Assembly (NCBI RefSeq): GCF_013414195.1
Contig: NZ_JAATTV010000003.1
Coordinates: forward strand, 1-64,000
DNA from: Psychrobacter sp. BI730
Lineage (GTDB): Bacteria; Pseudomonadota; Gammaproteobacteria; Pseudomonadales; Moraxellaceae
Direction of reading: 5' to 3'
DNA: 64,000 bases
The translations under genes and the position numbers were made by a program. Under the pieces are notes generated by a model. The model made no database searches. It saw only the letters and a program-made list of their open reading frames with translations, and had not been told where the DNA came from. Of this stretch, positions 46,846 to 54,748 are shown piece by piece. Each line of letters begins with the position of its first letter. The first letter of the stretch is position 1.

Positions 46846-47709
46846 TTAACTGTCTTTATTTAGCGCTGTTGTCGCTTGTGCGACATCGATAGTATGCCCA
46901 GTCCAACGCTCAAAGCTTAAAGCAGCTTGACCGATAAGCATACCGTAGCCTTCAGAGGTCTGTGCGCCGCGAGCGGCAAAATGCTGTAAAAATGGTAGCG
47001 GACGACCATACATCATGTCGTAAGCGTATTGACAGTTTAGAGCATCATCCAACGGCAACGTATCACCTGATAAACCAATAGAGGTGGCATTAATGATGAT
47101 ATCAAAAGCGCCACTGAGTTCATTGGTCGCGCAAACCTCGATATTTTGGTCATCAATCACTGAGCTGGCCGCGCTTAGTTCATTTACCAAATCAGCTGCC
47201 TTAGACACGGTGCGATTAGCAATCGTGAGAGAGCCGATACCTGCTTCAAATAATGGCAATATCACGCCACGAGCGGCCCCGCCTGCACCTATTAGCGCCA
47301 TACGAGCATCGGTCAGCGGCCAGTCCATACTCATAATGTGATTGATAAGTCCTTGCCCATCCGTGTTATCACCATAGAGTGCTTCAGTGATTGGCACGCC
47401 GCTTTCTAGTAGTGCTTTGTTCAACAGTAATGTATTGACCGCGCCTGCCGTCTTGGCATGTTCTGATAAACCACCACGCGCTGCGCAGCAGTCATAAGCG
47501 ACTTGTTTAAAAGGAACTGTCACGTTAGCGCCCACACCGCCACCACAAAAAAATGCCTCAACGACAGCTGTAAAACTAGCGGCGTCATCAGGGCAGTACT
47601 GACGCTGATAGCTAATATCAATCCCTGCTTGTATAGCAAACTGCTTATGAATCTCAGGAGATTTACTATGAGCGATTGGATTACCAATAACAATAAAGTG
47701 TTGGGTCAT
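46846..47709 (-). CDS. aroE: shikimate 5-dehydrogenase
   Basis: A 287-residue NADPH enzyme of the aromatic pathway that reduces 3-dehydroshikimate. The shikimate-binding GNPIAHSKSPEIHKQFA at the start, NVTVPFKQVAYD with the catalytic Lys, GDNTDGQGL, and the nucleotide-binding LIGAGGAARGVILPL are all present. Length is near E. coli AroE (272). Convergent with the FUSC gene, 32 bases apart. Confidence 0.95.
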   Translation of the reverse strand: MTQHFIVIGNPIAHSKSPEIHKQFAIQAGIDISYQRQYCPDDAASFTAVVEAFFCGGGVGANVTVPFKQVAYDCCAARGGLSEHAKTAGAVNTLLLNKALLESGVPITEALYGDNTDGQGLINHIMSMDWPLTDARMALIGAGGAARGVILPLFEAGIGSLTIANRTVSKAADLVNELSAASSVIDDQNIEVCATNELSGAFDIIINATSIGLSGDTLPLDDALNCQYAYDMMYGRPLPFLQHFAARGAQTSEGYGMLIGQAALSFERWTGHTIDVAQATTALNKDS

Positions 47710-48199
47710 AAATAGTCCGCTGGCTAGAAAATAAAAATACTATCAAAGAAGTAATAAGTGGCGCTCAATCATCATAAGGGATAACGCTATGATTGACAAA
47801 CCAAGAGGCCATTACCAATCAATGATTAGGAAGTGACATTATTAGTCAGAAGCGGCCTTATCGCTTTTGAAAATTAATTGTGACATTGAAGCAAACATAC
47901 GCTAAACACGCGCAAGCAGTTTTCTACTTCCTACTAAAGAAAAGGTCGTTTTAGTACGTTATATATTTAACAAATCTGTACTCTCGGGGAGTGCTCCGCG
48001 TAACGTAAAAGGTAGTCAAGTGCTGAGCAGTTGGGTAAACTATAAAATATGGAAACCTATATCAATATGCTGTAATGACTGCTAGATTATAATGTTTGTG
48101 AAATATGCTCTTTATTGAAAACTATTCGTTATCAGCGGCGTTCCTGCCAGCTCGTTAATACTATTTCGAGATCAATCTAAAAGTGTGAGTAAATTATCC
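47710..48199. other. intergenic region aroE / lipoprotein gene
   Basis: About 490 bases with no credible gene. A short GGAG-TG-CTCC hairpin lies near 47987-47996 but has no T run. Promoters for the divergent neighbours are expected here. Confidence 0.55.
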
Positions 48200-48862
48200 A
48201 TGTGGAATCCTAACCTACAGACCCTTATAGTCGGTACGATAATGGCAGTTGGTGTGACGCTCAGTGGCTGTGACAGCACCAAAGAAGATGCTCCAAATCC
48301 AGATGCTGAGACCACTGAGCAGGCAACAACGAATGAGCCAGTACAGGACAGCGCAAACAATCCTGACCTAGACGGTGCCACTGCTCAGCAAGGCACGCCA
48401 GTGAGATATGATGTCGCAGCATGGGGTACTGATAAGGTTGAGTCGCTCGCTGTAGATGAGTTAGATAGTATAAAATCCGTATTTGGCGAAGTGATGAGCA
48501 CTGACGAAAACAGCCTAGACTATGCCAGTAATCCAGCGGCAAAATATCGCTTTATGAAAACGGACGCGCCTTATCTAGATATCATCGACTCTGAAAAATA
48601 TCTAGAGCTAGGCTGGTACTATGCCAATCCTACTGATACAGACAAAGAAAAAGAGCTGAGCCAAAACCATGCCAAAAAAGCCTATCAGCTATCACGTCAA
48701 TTGATGGGTGATGATGGCGGAAAAATGGTGGCTGATATGCTCAATAGTCAAATCATTAAAAACAGAATCGTCGGTGGACAAAAAATAGAGCTAGCAAAAT
48801 GCGAGTTCTACAGTTGCATGCTGGTTATCAATAAAGCCGCTGCTCAAACAGACAATAGCTAA
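48200..48862 (+). CDS. putative lipoprotein of unknown function
   Basis: About 220 residues from the ATG at 48200. The N-terminal hydrophobic stretch ends in VTLSGC, a good lipobox with Cys24, so the protein should be lipidated. An acidic Thr/Glu/Asp-rich linker (to about residue 60) precedes a mostly helical domain (LDSIKSVFGEVM..., YLELGWYYANPTDTDKEKE...) I do not recognise. Two Cys near the end (KCEFYSCML) could form a disulfide. pabC begins three bases after the stop, so the two are translationally linked. A GTG 15 bases upstream is an alternative start. Confidence 0.75.
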   Translation: MWNPNLQTLIVGTIMAVGVTLSGCDSTKEDAPNPDAETTEQATTNEPVQDSANNPDLDGATAQQGTPVRYDVAAWGTDKVESLAVDELDSIKSVFGEVMSTDENSLDYASNPAAKYRFMKTDAPYLDIIDSEKYLELGWYYANPTDTDKEKELSQNHAKKAYQLSRQLMGDDGGKMVADMLNSQIIKNRIVGGQKIELAKCEFYSCMLVINKAAAQTDNS

Positions 48863-48865
48863 ATC

Positions 48866-49894
48866 ATGACCGATACGACGTCAGTGCCAAACGGCTGGGT
48901 ATGTCTGTACCCACAAGTCAGCAGTGTGACCGAAGACAATAGGGTAACCGAAAATAATAGTGTGACCGAAGATAACAGAGCGACCAACCAAACGGTAACG
49001 ATGTCTTTAGATAATCGCGGGCTGGCATACGCTGACGGTTTTTTTACCACTATGGGTGTCATCGATGGATTGATACTATGGTCAGATTATCATTATCGGC
49101 GGCTTGTCTCTCATGCTAAAGCCTTGCAGCTAAACATAAATAGCGAAGAGCTATTAGCCGTACTGCAACTGTATGCCCAGCAGTTAGAGCAGGGTATGCT
49201 CAAGCTAGTGGTCACCCGCGCTGCGCAGGATGTGCGTGGTTATGGTTATACACCTAGTACAAATGGTAGCGACTGTGAAATATGGCTAAAGGCTACAGCA
49301 ATGCGAGTTTCTACTGTGCTGCAATTGTCTTTGCCTGATGGAAATCTAGTACCCATCCAACCTACTGCCTCGGCAATATGTTTGGCTTCTCAGATTGCTT
49401 GCTTACCGCCACCGCTGGCAGGTCTCAAGAGCCTTAATCGTTTAGACAATGTCCTTGCTAGTGGTGAGCTACAACGTATAAAAGCTGAGCCATTGGCATC
49501 AAAGCTTGCTTCAACACTTGGTGAAGGACTGCTACGTGATATGGGCGGGCAGTGGGTTGAGGGTACGATGAGTAATGTATTCTATCAATTGGCAGAAGCA
49601 CCACTATCAGAATCCAAAACTAGCTCTAGTATTCATAAAGATAATGAAAACTACCTAACCACTGGCCAGTGGTACACACCTTCTATGGCTCAATCAGGCG
49701 TCGCTGGCGTCATGCGTCAGGTAATTATAGATGCACTATCTACGACGCAATATCCAGTCATAATCAGGTCGCTACAAGATGAGGATTTACCTAAATTAAC
49801 GCACCTCTTCTTTTGCAATGCACTGCGCGGTATCATGCCAATGAGCAGTCTGACGTTATTGTCAGGTGATGTTGTGGATTTTGAATCTGTTTAG
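48866..49894 (+). CDS. pabC: aminodeoxychorismate lyase with in-frame repeat insertion
   Basis: A 342-residue PLP enzyme that converts aminodeoxychorismate to p-aminobenzoate and pyruvate for folate. The PLP lysine is Lys188 in LAGLKSLNRLDNVLASG; YADGFFTT and VEGTMSNVFY are further family features, and MPMSSL sits near the end. It is longer than E. coli PabC (269), partly because residues 21-45 are an insertion between the first strands, built from three copies of a VTE-D/N-N-x unit. pabC, mltG and tmk are normally contiguous; here a restriction island follows pabC and overlaps its stop codon by four bases. Confidence 0.88.
   Translation: MTDTTSVPNGWVCLYPQVSSVTEDNRVTENNSVTEDNRATNQTVTMSLDNRGLAYADGFFTTMGVIDGLILWSDYHYRRLVSHAKALQLNINSEELLAVLQLYAQQLEQGMLKLVVTRAAQDVRGYGYTPSTNGSDCEIWLKATAMRVSTVLQLSLPDGNLVPIQPTASAICLASQIACLPPPLAGLKSLNRLDNVLASGELQRIKAEPLASKLASTLGEGLLRDMGGQWVEGTMSNVFYQLAEAPLSESKTSSSIHKDNENYLTTGQWYTPSMAQSGVAGVMRQVIIDALSTTQYPVIIRSLQDEDLPKLTHLFFCNALRGIMPMSSLTLLSGDVVDFESV
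48926..48979. repeat. three tandem 18-bp copies in pabC
   Basis: The units GTGACCGAAGACAATAGG, GTAACCGAAAATAATAGT and GTGACCGAAGATAACAGA follow each other directly and in frame, adding VTEDNR, VTENNS, VTEDNR to the protein near its N-terminus. Confidence 0.95.
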
Positions 49895-50640
49895 TTGTTA
49901 CTCTCTTTATTTAATAGTCGATAGAAATGTTGTTTGAAGAATTCCTTTCGACCATCGTTTTGTAAGTCTTCGTAGCGCGCTTGACTGAGTTGTAGATATT
50001 CAGTTTCTTGCTCAATACCGATAAATTGCCTTCCTAAGACATTGCTTGCAATACCTGTCGTCGCAGAGCCAGAAAAAGGGTCGAGAACCAAAGCGTCTTT
50101 TTTAGTAGATGCTAAAATAATTTGGGCTAGTAACGCTAGCGGCTTTTGCGTTGGGTGCTTGCCACAAGACTTTTCCCACTTGGCAATAGCGGGTAAACGC
50201 CACACATCTTTCATTTGTTTATCGTTATTAAGTCGCTTCATTAAATCATAGTCAAAGTAATGAGGTATTTTGGGGTGTTTTCTTACCCAAATAATAAATT
50301 CTGTAGAGTGAGTGAAAAACCGACAAGAGAAATTGGGTGGTGGGTTGGTCTTTTCCCAAGTTATAACGTTGAGTATTTTAAAACCAAGCTGCGGTAGGAT
50401 ACGTCCTAAAGTAAAAATATTATGATGCGTACCGCTGACCCATAAAGTTGCATTATCTGCCATTTTTTCTCGTACAGCAGACAGCCATTCGTAGGTAAAT
50501 ACGTAAGCATCATTGTCACTGACAAGCTTGACCCACTGACCTTTATTGACTGGACTTTACCATTTTTCACTGTCAGACCATTATTGAATGTACTGGTCAA
50601 GAGCCAGCGCTCTACTATTATCTACACGCTTATCCATTAA
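49891..50640 (-). pseudogene. decayed DpnA-like adenine-N6 DNA methyltransferase
   Basis: The intact C-terminal part (from 50463 down) has ATLWVSGTHHNIFTLGRILP, TWEKTNPPPNFSCRFFTHSTE, KQMKDVW, KHPTQKPLALL and the SAM-binding LDPFSGSATTGIA. This is the beta-class layout of DpnA, the second methyltransferase of the DpnII system, which modifies GATC on single strands. Continuing upstream in the same frame gives VNKGQWVKLVSDND and then a TAA near 50540. The homology then carries on in another frame (NNGLTVKNGKVQS), so there is a frameshift. Further upstream only degenerate sequence remains (DNSRALALDQYI at about 50590-50625, possibly the ruined DPPY region). The catalytic DPPY motif is absent; the product cannot be an active enzyme. 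Confidence 0.85.
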
Positions 50641-50688
50641 AGTTCACAAGTACTGAGAGCTACTTTTGGTTTGAGCTAGCTACTCATT

Positions 50689-50880
50689 CTATTCTACGCC
50701 AAAGATAATAAATTCAGTATCAAGCATATCATCAGGTTCTAAAATAATATCCTCGCTTCTATATATTTCTTGTGCTTTTAGTAGAGCAGTTTCACCATCT
50801 TCTGCAACCACTTCTATAAGTGCACTCATCGTTTCGATTACTTCTATTTGATAAGTATTTGAACCGCCTGTCTTTATCAT
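50689..50880 (-). CDS. DpnD/PcfM-like small protein
   Basis: A 63-residue protein from the ATG at 50880 (a TTG five codons upstream is possible). The pattern YQIEVIETMSALIEVVAEDGETALLKAQEIYRSEDIILEPDDMLDTEF, cited here as the YQIEVIET start, the ExYxxxxIIL middle and the final DTEFIIF, matches the DpnD/PcfM family. In Streptococcus pneumoniae dpnD follows dpnC in the DpnI cassette; its function is unknown. Its presence here together with a DpnI homologue supports a shared cassette origin. Unlike in Streptococcus it is separated from the nuclease gene by an opposing gene. Ribosome site is weak (GAAAG). Confidence 0.75.
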   Translation of the reverse strand: MIKTGGSNTYQIEVIETMSALIEVVAEDGETALLKAQEIYRSEDIILEPDDMLDTEFIIFGVE

Positions 50881-51040
50881 AGATACTTTCAACAATTAAA
50901 AGTTCTCGTATATCACTTCAGTCATTTATACCAAGTAGATTAGCAAAAGCCCTCAAAAGAAGTGATCGTCTTTTGTTACGCAGACTTGTGCCATAAAGCA
51001 AATCGATCAATGATCCTTTCTTTTAAAAGGATAAAATCGA

Positions 51041-51535
51041 ATGAGTTCAGTCTATGAATATGAAAGTATCCCGCTACAAATCCGTCGTTTGATGGTTTTT
51101 GATGAAATCTGTAAATTAGCGAAGAAAGAACCTGGTGAAATAATTCACTTACCTTGTTATTCACAGATAGCATTTAGTATTGTTTATTCTAAGAAAGATA
51201 AAAAATACACAGCATTTGGGAGTGTGTTTAAGTATGCGCATACCCGTCAAGAAGTCATTAAACAAGGTTTAGATAAGCAGTTTCATGAAGATACTGTGAT
51301 GTGTGCAATCACAACCGAAAGACAAGCTTTTACTAAAGCTTCTCGTACTCCGTTAGGGCTGTTAATGAGCTGGAATAAACAAGTAAAAAATCGAGCTTAT
51401 ACCTGTCTCGATGGCAATGTGAAACACTTTTTCAAAGTAAATGATGAGCTAGAGCTAGATTACCCTCCTCATAAGTTTTACGGTCGTTTGGTTGCTGCCA
51501 AAGGTTTACCATTATGGGATGATAAGTGTTCTTAG
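51041..51535 (+). CDS. hypothetical protein inside the DpnI island
   Basis: A 164-residue protein I do not recognise. AAGGA nine bases before the ATG supports translation. There is no signal peptide or membrane helix; the protein is basic with aromatic-rich segments (VYEYESIPLQIRRLMVFDEICKLAKK at the start, CYSQIAFSIVYSKKDKKYTAFG, HKFYGRLVAAKGLPLWDDKCS at the end, cited as landmarks). It is transcribed toward dpnC, and the two stop codons overlap. Its promoter region is shared with the divergent dpnD-like gene. It could be a regulator or modulator of the restriction system or an unrelated passenger; nothing in the sequence decides. Confidence 0.65.
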   Translation: MSSVYEYESIPLQIRRLMVFDEICKLAKKEPGEIIHLPCYSQIAFSIVYSKKDKKYTAFGSVFKYAHTRQEVIKQGLDKQFHEDTVMCAITTERQAFTKASRTPLGLLMSWNKQVKNRAYTCLDGNVKHFFKVNDELELDYPPHKFYGRLVAAKGLPLWDDKCS

Positions 51536-52296
51536 TATAACTTTCGATAGTGACCACGGCTCACAAATTCAATGATGCCTTTATCTCGTAATACTTGTAA
51601 TTGTTGGCGGATTTTATCTTTTACGTGGTTATTTTCAGGATGTTTGAGCTGCAACTCCTCAGCAAAAGCATAGACCTGATTGAGAGAAAAGCTGACATCG
51701 AGACGGTCGATACATTGCCAGACATCGAGTGTCCAACCGCGTGAAGCCATAGATTGCTTGCGTAGAAATAAAGTCTTTTGGAACTGTTGGGTGACATTTT
51801 CACGCGGTATAACTTGTTGGTCTTTGACCAAAAATACTTTGCCCGATTCGGGTACGTGGCGTAAGTCAATATTGCAACCAACCCAACCTGCTCGTTTGGC
51901 ATTCACTGATAAGGGTTTACGCTTAACAATAATATCGGGCGTAAAGAAATGCTTGGGAATAATTAGAAAATTATTAACGGTGTATTCTTTTGAGTAGGTC
52001 AAAAAGAAGAAGCTGGGATTATTCTTACTATTGATACGCTCAATCATCGTCTGATAAGCACCATCATTGACAACATTGCTTAACTTGGTTTTTTTACTTT
52101 TTAGCTCATATTGCTCATTACAATTTTCGCAATAAAAATCAGCGACAGGTTTGTTATTAGCAAACTCAGCTAGCGATTGGGCGCTACAATTGGTGCAGTA
52201 ACTATTTTCTTTTACCCATGCTTCACTGAGTACACGAACTTTTTGAGATTCAGAGTGATAGTTTTTAGCAAGACTTTGGTTAAAATGTAGGTTCAT
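51532..52296 (-). CDS. dpnC: DpnI-type methyl-directed restriction endonuclease
   Basis: A 254-residue nuclease, the same length as pneumococcal DpnI, which cleaves GATC only when the adenine is N6-methylated. The N-terminal PD-(D/E)xK catalytic set is at the DpnI positions: Asp53 in PVADFYC, Glu64 and Lys66 in YELKSKK. A zinc site is formed by Cys34, Cys37, Cys56 and Cys59. NDGAYQTMIERI, NPSFFFLTYSKEY and KRAGWVGCNIDLRHVP follow as in DpnI, and the C-terminal winged helix (HVKDKIRQQLQVLRDKGIIEF) provides the second methyl-adenine reader. All motifs look intact, so the enzyme is probably active. The host genome must then lack methylated GATC. Confidence 0.93.
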   Translation of the reverse strand: MNLHFNQSLAKNYHSESQKVRVLSEAWVKENSYCTNCSAQSLAEFANNKPVADFYCENCNEQYELKSKKTKLSNVVNDGAYQTMIERINSKNNPSFFFLTYSKEYTVNNFLIIPKHFFTPDIIVKRKPLSVNAKRAGWVGCNIDLRHVPESGKVFLVKDQQVIPRENVTQQFQKTLFLRKQSMASRGWTLDVWQCIDRLDVSFSLNQVYAFAEELQLKHPENNHVKDKIRQQLQVLRDKGIIEFVSRGHYRKLY

Positions 52297-52466
52297 AAGA
52301 TATTTTCATTATTAATAGATAAGCTGAGAATACTGAAAAAAAGGCCTAAGTATTAAGCCATATAAACTGCTATCAATAGCAAGATAATTCATAAGCTAAG
52401 CAAATACCATTGAAAATCGCACGGTTCAGTGCTAAATTCTAGCAAACATCTGCCTCGCGAGTTGCC

Positions 52467-53756
52467 ATGAGCAAGCCTACACCCAATATACCACCTGAAC
52501 GTCCCAATGAGTCGCCGTCAAACAAACAAGATGGCACAGTCGAGGAGCGTGTCGATACCACGCTGCCGGACGCGCAACCAGTGGTAGATAAGGTGGAAGA
52601 CACATCAGCAACGCCAGCAACCAACGTCTCGCTTATCAGCGGCAACAGTAAACCACGTCAATATAAAGTCAATAACCCATCGTTTTTTATGCAACGCGGC
52701 TATCAAGTGCTGCTAGTATTGGGGCTTATTGCCGCATTTTTCTTGGTCATGGTTTATCAGACGTTGTTTGGTCGTATCGAGCAGCCGCAGCAGATGGTCA
52801 CGATTGAACCAGGTCAGACGTATTATGGTCTACTACCGCAGTGGCAACAACAGATTCCGCTGTTTTCGGCAGGCGTGGCCAAGCTATATATCAAGTCACA
52901 AGTCGATGCGCCGTTGCATGCTGGTACGTATCAATTACCCGAAAACCCAACTATCGCTGAGGCGCTACAAATACTAGGTCAAGGCGCAAAAGCGGCTATG
53001 GTCAAGGTGCAGATCATCGAAGGCAAGACATCTAAAGACCTTTACCAAGCACTGCGTGACAACGACAAAATTGAGAAAGAAGTACTGACCGCAGATAGTG
53101 ACAATGCCAGTATTGCCCAAGCATTGGATTTGACGGGTGTATTGCCAGACAGCGTTGTTAATAGTAGTGACCCGATTGTTAACTATAATCTTGAAGGTTG
53201 GTTCGCGCCTGATACTTATTATTACGGTGAAGGAACCAGCGATAAAAAAGTATTGACTGACTTGTATAAGCGTCAGCAGCAGGTACTGACTGATGCGTGG
53301 GAAAATCGTGCGCCGAATCTGCCTTATAAGAGTCCATATGAAGCGTTAGTGATGGCGTCTATTATTGAAAAAGAGACCAGCGTTGCTGATGAACGTCCTT
53401 TAGTCTCTGCCGTGTTTAGAAACCGCTTGAATAAAAACATGCGTATGCAGACGGACCCGACTATCATCTATGGTATGGGCAGTCGTTATGATGGCAATAT
53501 TCGCCGCAAAGACATCAATGAAAAAACGTCTTATAACACCTACCAAATTGATGGTTTACCGCCAACGCCAATTGCGCTACCATCAGCGGCTTCTATCGAA
53601 GCGACCTTACATCCTGCCGATAGTGAAGCGTTGTATTTTGTGGCAACGGGCAATGGCGGGCACAAATTTACCAACAGCTTGGCTGAGCATAATCAAGCGG
53701 TAAAAGACTACCTCAGTGTCATGCGTGAGAAAAAATCTCAAACGCCGCCGCAGTAA
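52467..53756 (+). CDS. mltG: endolytic murein transglycosylase MltG
   Basis: A 429-residue inner-membrane enzyme that cuts nascent glycan strands and is thought to end peptidoglycan polymerisation. A cytoplasmic Pro/Thr-rich leader of about 80 residues precedes one transmembrane helix (VLLVLGLIAAFFLVMVYQTLF). The periplasmic YceG domain contains ASIIEKETSVADERPLVSAVF with catalytic Glu301, and MRMQTDPTIIYGMG and NTYQIDGLPPTPI follow. E. coli MltG has 340 residues; the extra length is the N-terminal leader. tmk follows at the usual position. Confidence 0.95.
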   Translation: MSKPTPNIPPERPNESPSNKQDGTVEERVDTTLPDAQPVVDKVEDTSATPATNVSLISGNSKPRQYKVNNPSFFMQRGYQVLLVLGLIAAFFLVMVYQTLFGRIEQPQQMVTIEPGQTYYGLLPQWQQQIPLFSAGVAKLYIKSQVDAPLHAGTYQLPENPTIAEALQILGQGAKAAMVKVQIIEGKTSKDLYQALRDNDKIEKEVLTADSDNASIAQALDLTGVLPDSVVNSSDPIVNYNLEGWFAPDTYYYGEGTSDKKVLTDLYKRQQQVLTDAWENRAPNLPYKSPYEALVMASIIEKETSVADERPLVSAVFRNRLNKNMRMQTDPTIIYGMGSRYDGNIRRKDINEKTSYNTYQIDGLPPTPIALPSAASIEATLHPADSEALYFVATGNGGHKFTNSLAEHNQAVKDYLSVMREKKSQTPPQ

Positions 53757-53844
53757 TATTCCTTCTTAATCTTCTTAAAAAACTTATCGTTTATTGAGCG
53801 CTACAAAGTAGAGGTAGTGCTCATCAATGACATAAGGTCATATC

Positions 53845-54576
53845 ATGTCAGTATCTATGCACACCAGCGCAACACCGTCACATACCAACACACCACCATC
53901 GAATCCACCTGAATCAAGTGCTTCAAATACGGAGACGGTGCCTAATTTAGGGCGCTTTATTAGTTTTGAAGGGACTGAAGGCGTAGGCAAAACCACCGCA
54001 ATTGAACAGTTGTGCTTGCACTTAGAAGATAATGGCATCCCTTATCTACGTACTCGTGAGCCGGGTGGCAGCCCATTTGCCGAGCAATTGCGTGACATAT
54101 TATTGGACCCAGCGACGGATATCGAAGACGATACTGAGCTGCTACTATTGTTTGCGGCGCGCTGTGATCACATGCAGCAAGTCATTTTACCAGCGCTCCA
54201 AAATGGTACTTGGGTAATATGTGACAGGTTTACCGACTCTACTATTGCGTATCAGGGCTTTGGGCGTGCGTATGGTGACGAGCTGGTACGCGGCAAAATC
54301 GATATGCTTATCAAACAATTTGTGACGCAGCTTCCTGAGCTGACATTGTGGTTGGATTTGCCAGTAGCAGAGGGTATGAAACGTGCCAATAAGCGCAGTG
54401 CGGCAGATCGTTTTGAGCAGCAGGCTACCGAGTTTTTTACTTGGGTGCATACTGGTTTTAGCCAGCTTGCGTGCGAGTATCCTGAGCGTATACAGCGTAT
54501 TGATGCATCGGGCAGTACGGATGAGGTGAGTGCGCGTATATGGCAGACAGTTATGAATAGATTCGATATCAAATAA
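53845..54576 (+). CDS. tmk: thymidylate kinase
   Basis: Phosphorylates dTMP to dTDP. A polar 35-residue N-terminal extension precedes the normal start RFISFEGTEGVGKTT with the P-loop; the DRY-type motif is DRFTDSTIAYQGFGR and the TREPGGSPFAEQLRD segment binds substrate. The catalytic core matches the 210-residue family length. AAGG lies before the ATG. The pabC-mltG-tmk order is that of E. coli apart from the island; holB is not next. Confidence 0.95.
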   Translation: MSVSMHTSATPSHTNTPPSNPPESSASNTETVPNLGRFISFEGTEGVGKTTAIEQLCLHLEDNGIPYLRTREPGGSPFAEQLRDILLDPATDIEDDTELLLLFAARCDHMQQVILPALQNGTWVICDRFTDSTIAYQGFGRAYGDELVRGKIDMLIKQFVTQLPELTLWLDLPVAEGMKRANKRSAADRFEQQATEFFTWVHTGFSQLACEYPERIQRIDASGSTDEVSARIWQTVMNRFDIK

Positions 54577-54660
54577 TTAGGTTTTGCTAAGTAGGTTTGT
54601 AGATTTATAAGGCAGCTAGAGGTATCGATAGCCAGTTAGCCAGTCAGTTAGTTAGTTAGC

Positions 54661-54703
54661 CTTAATAAAAAGCCCCAGCACATTGCTGGGGCTTTTTATT
54701 AAG
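54661..54703. terminator. strong bidirectional terminator with 20-base perfect arms
   Basis: The arms (54661-54680 and 54684-54703) are perfect reverse complements around a three-base CAT loop, with the GC core AGCCCCAGCA. It separates the convergent tmk and antiporter genes. Just before it, 54625-54660 is a low-complexity run of AGTTAG/AGCCAGT units. Confidence 0.92.
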
Positions 54704-54748
54704 GTAAATATTTCATCTCTGAGTTAATAAAGCCGATAACGACACATA

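Larger units (their letters stand above)
49891..52296. mobile_element. DpnI-type restriction island inserted between pabC and mltG
   Basis: About 2.4 kb with genes foreign to the folate-cell wall-thymidylate cluster it splits: a DpnA-like methyltransferase relic, a DpnD-like gene, an unknown gene and a DpnI-like endonuclease gene. The left edge overlaps the pabC stop codon by four bases; the right edge lies within the 170 bases before mltG. No integrase, transposase, terminal repeat or tRNA site is visible, so entry by homologous recombination after transformation is more likely than by a transposon. The sequence is more AT-rich than its neighbours by eye. Confidence 0.75.

Noticed and set aside
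50406..50600. Independent 64-codon gene on the minus strand
   Set aside because: It begins at a TTG and its only homologous part is the frameshifted piece of the DpnA-like methyltransferase, so it is part of the pseudogene.
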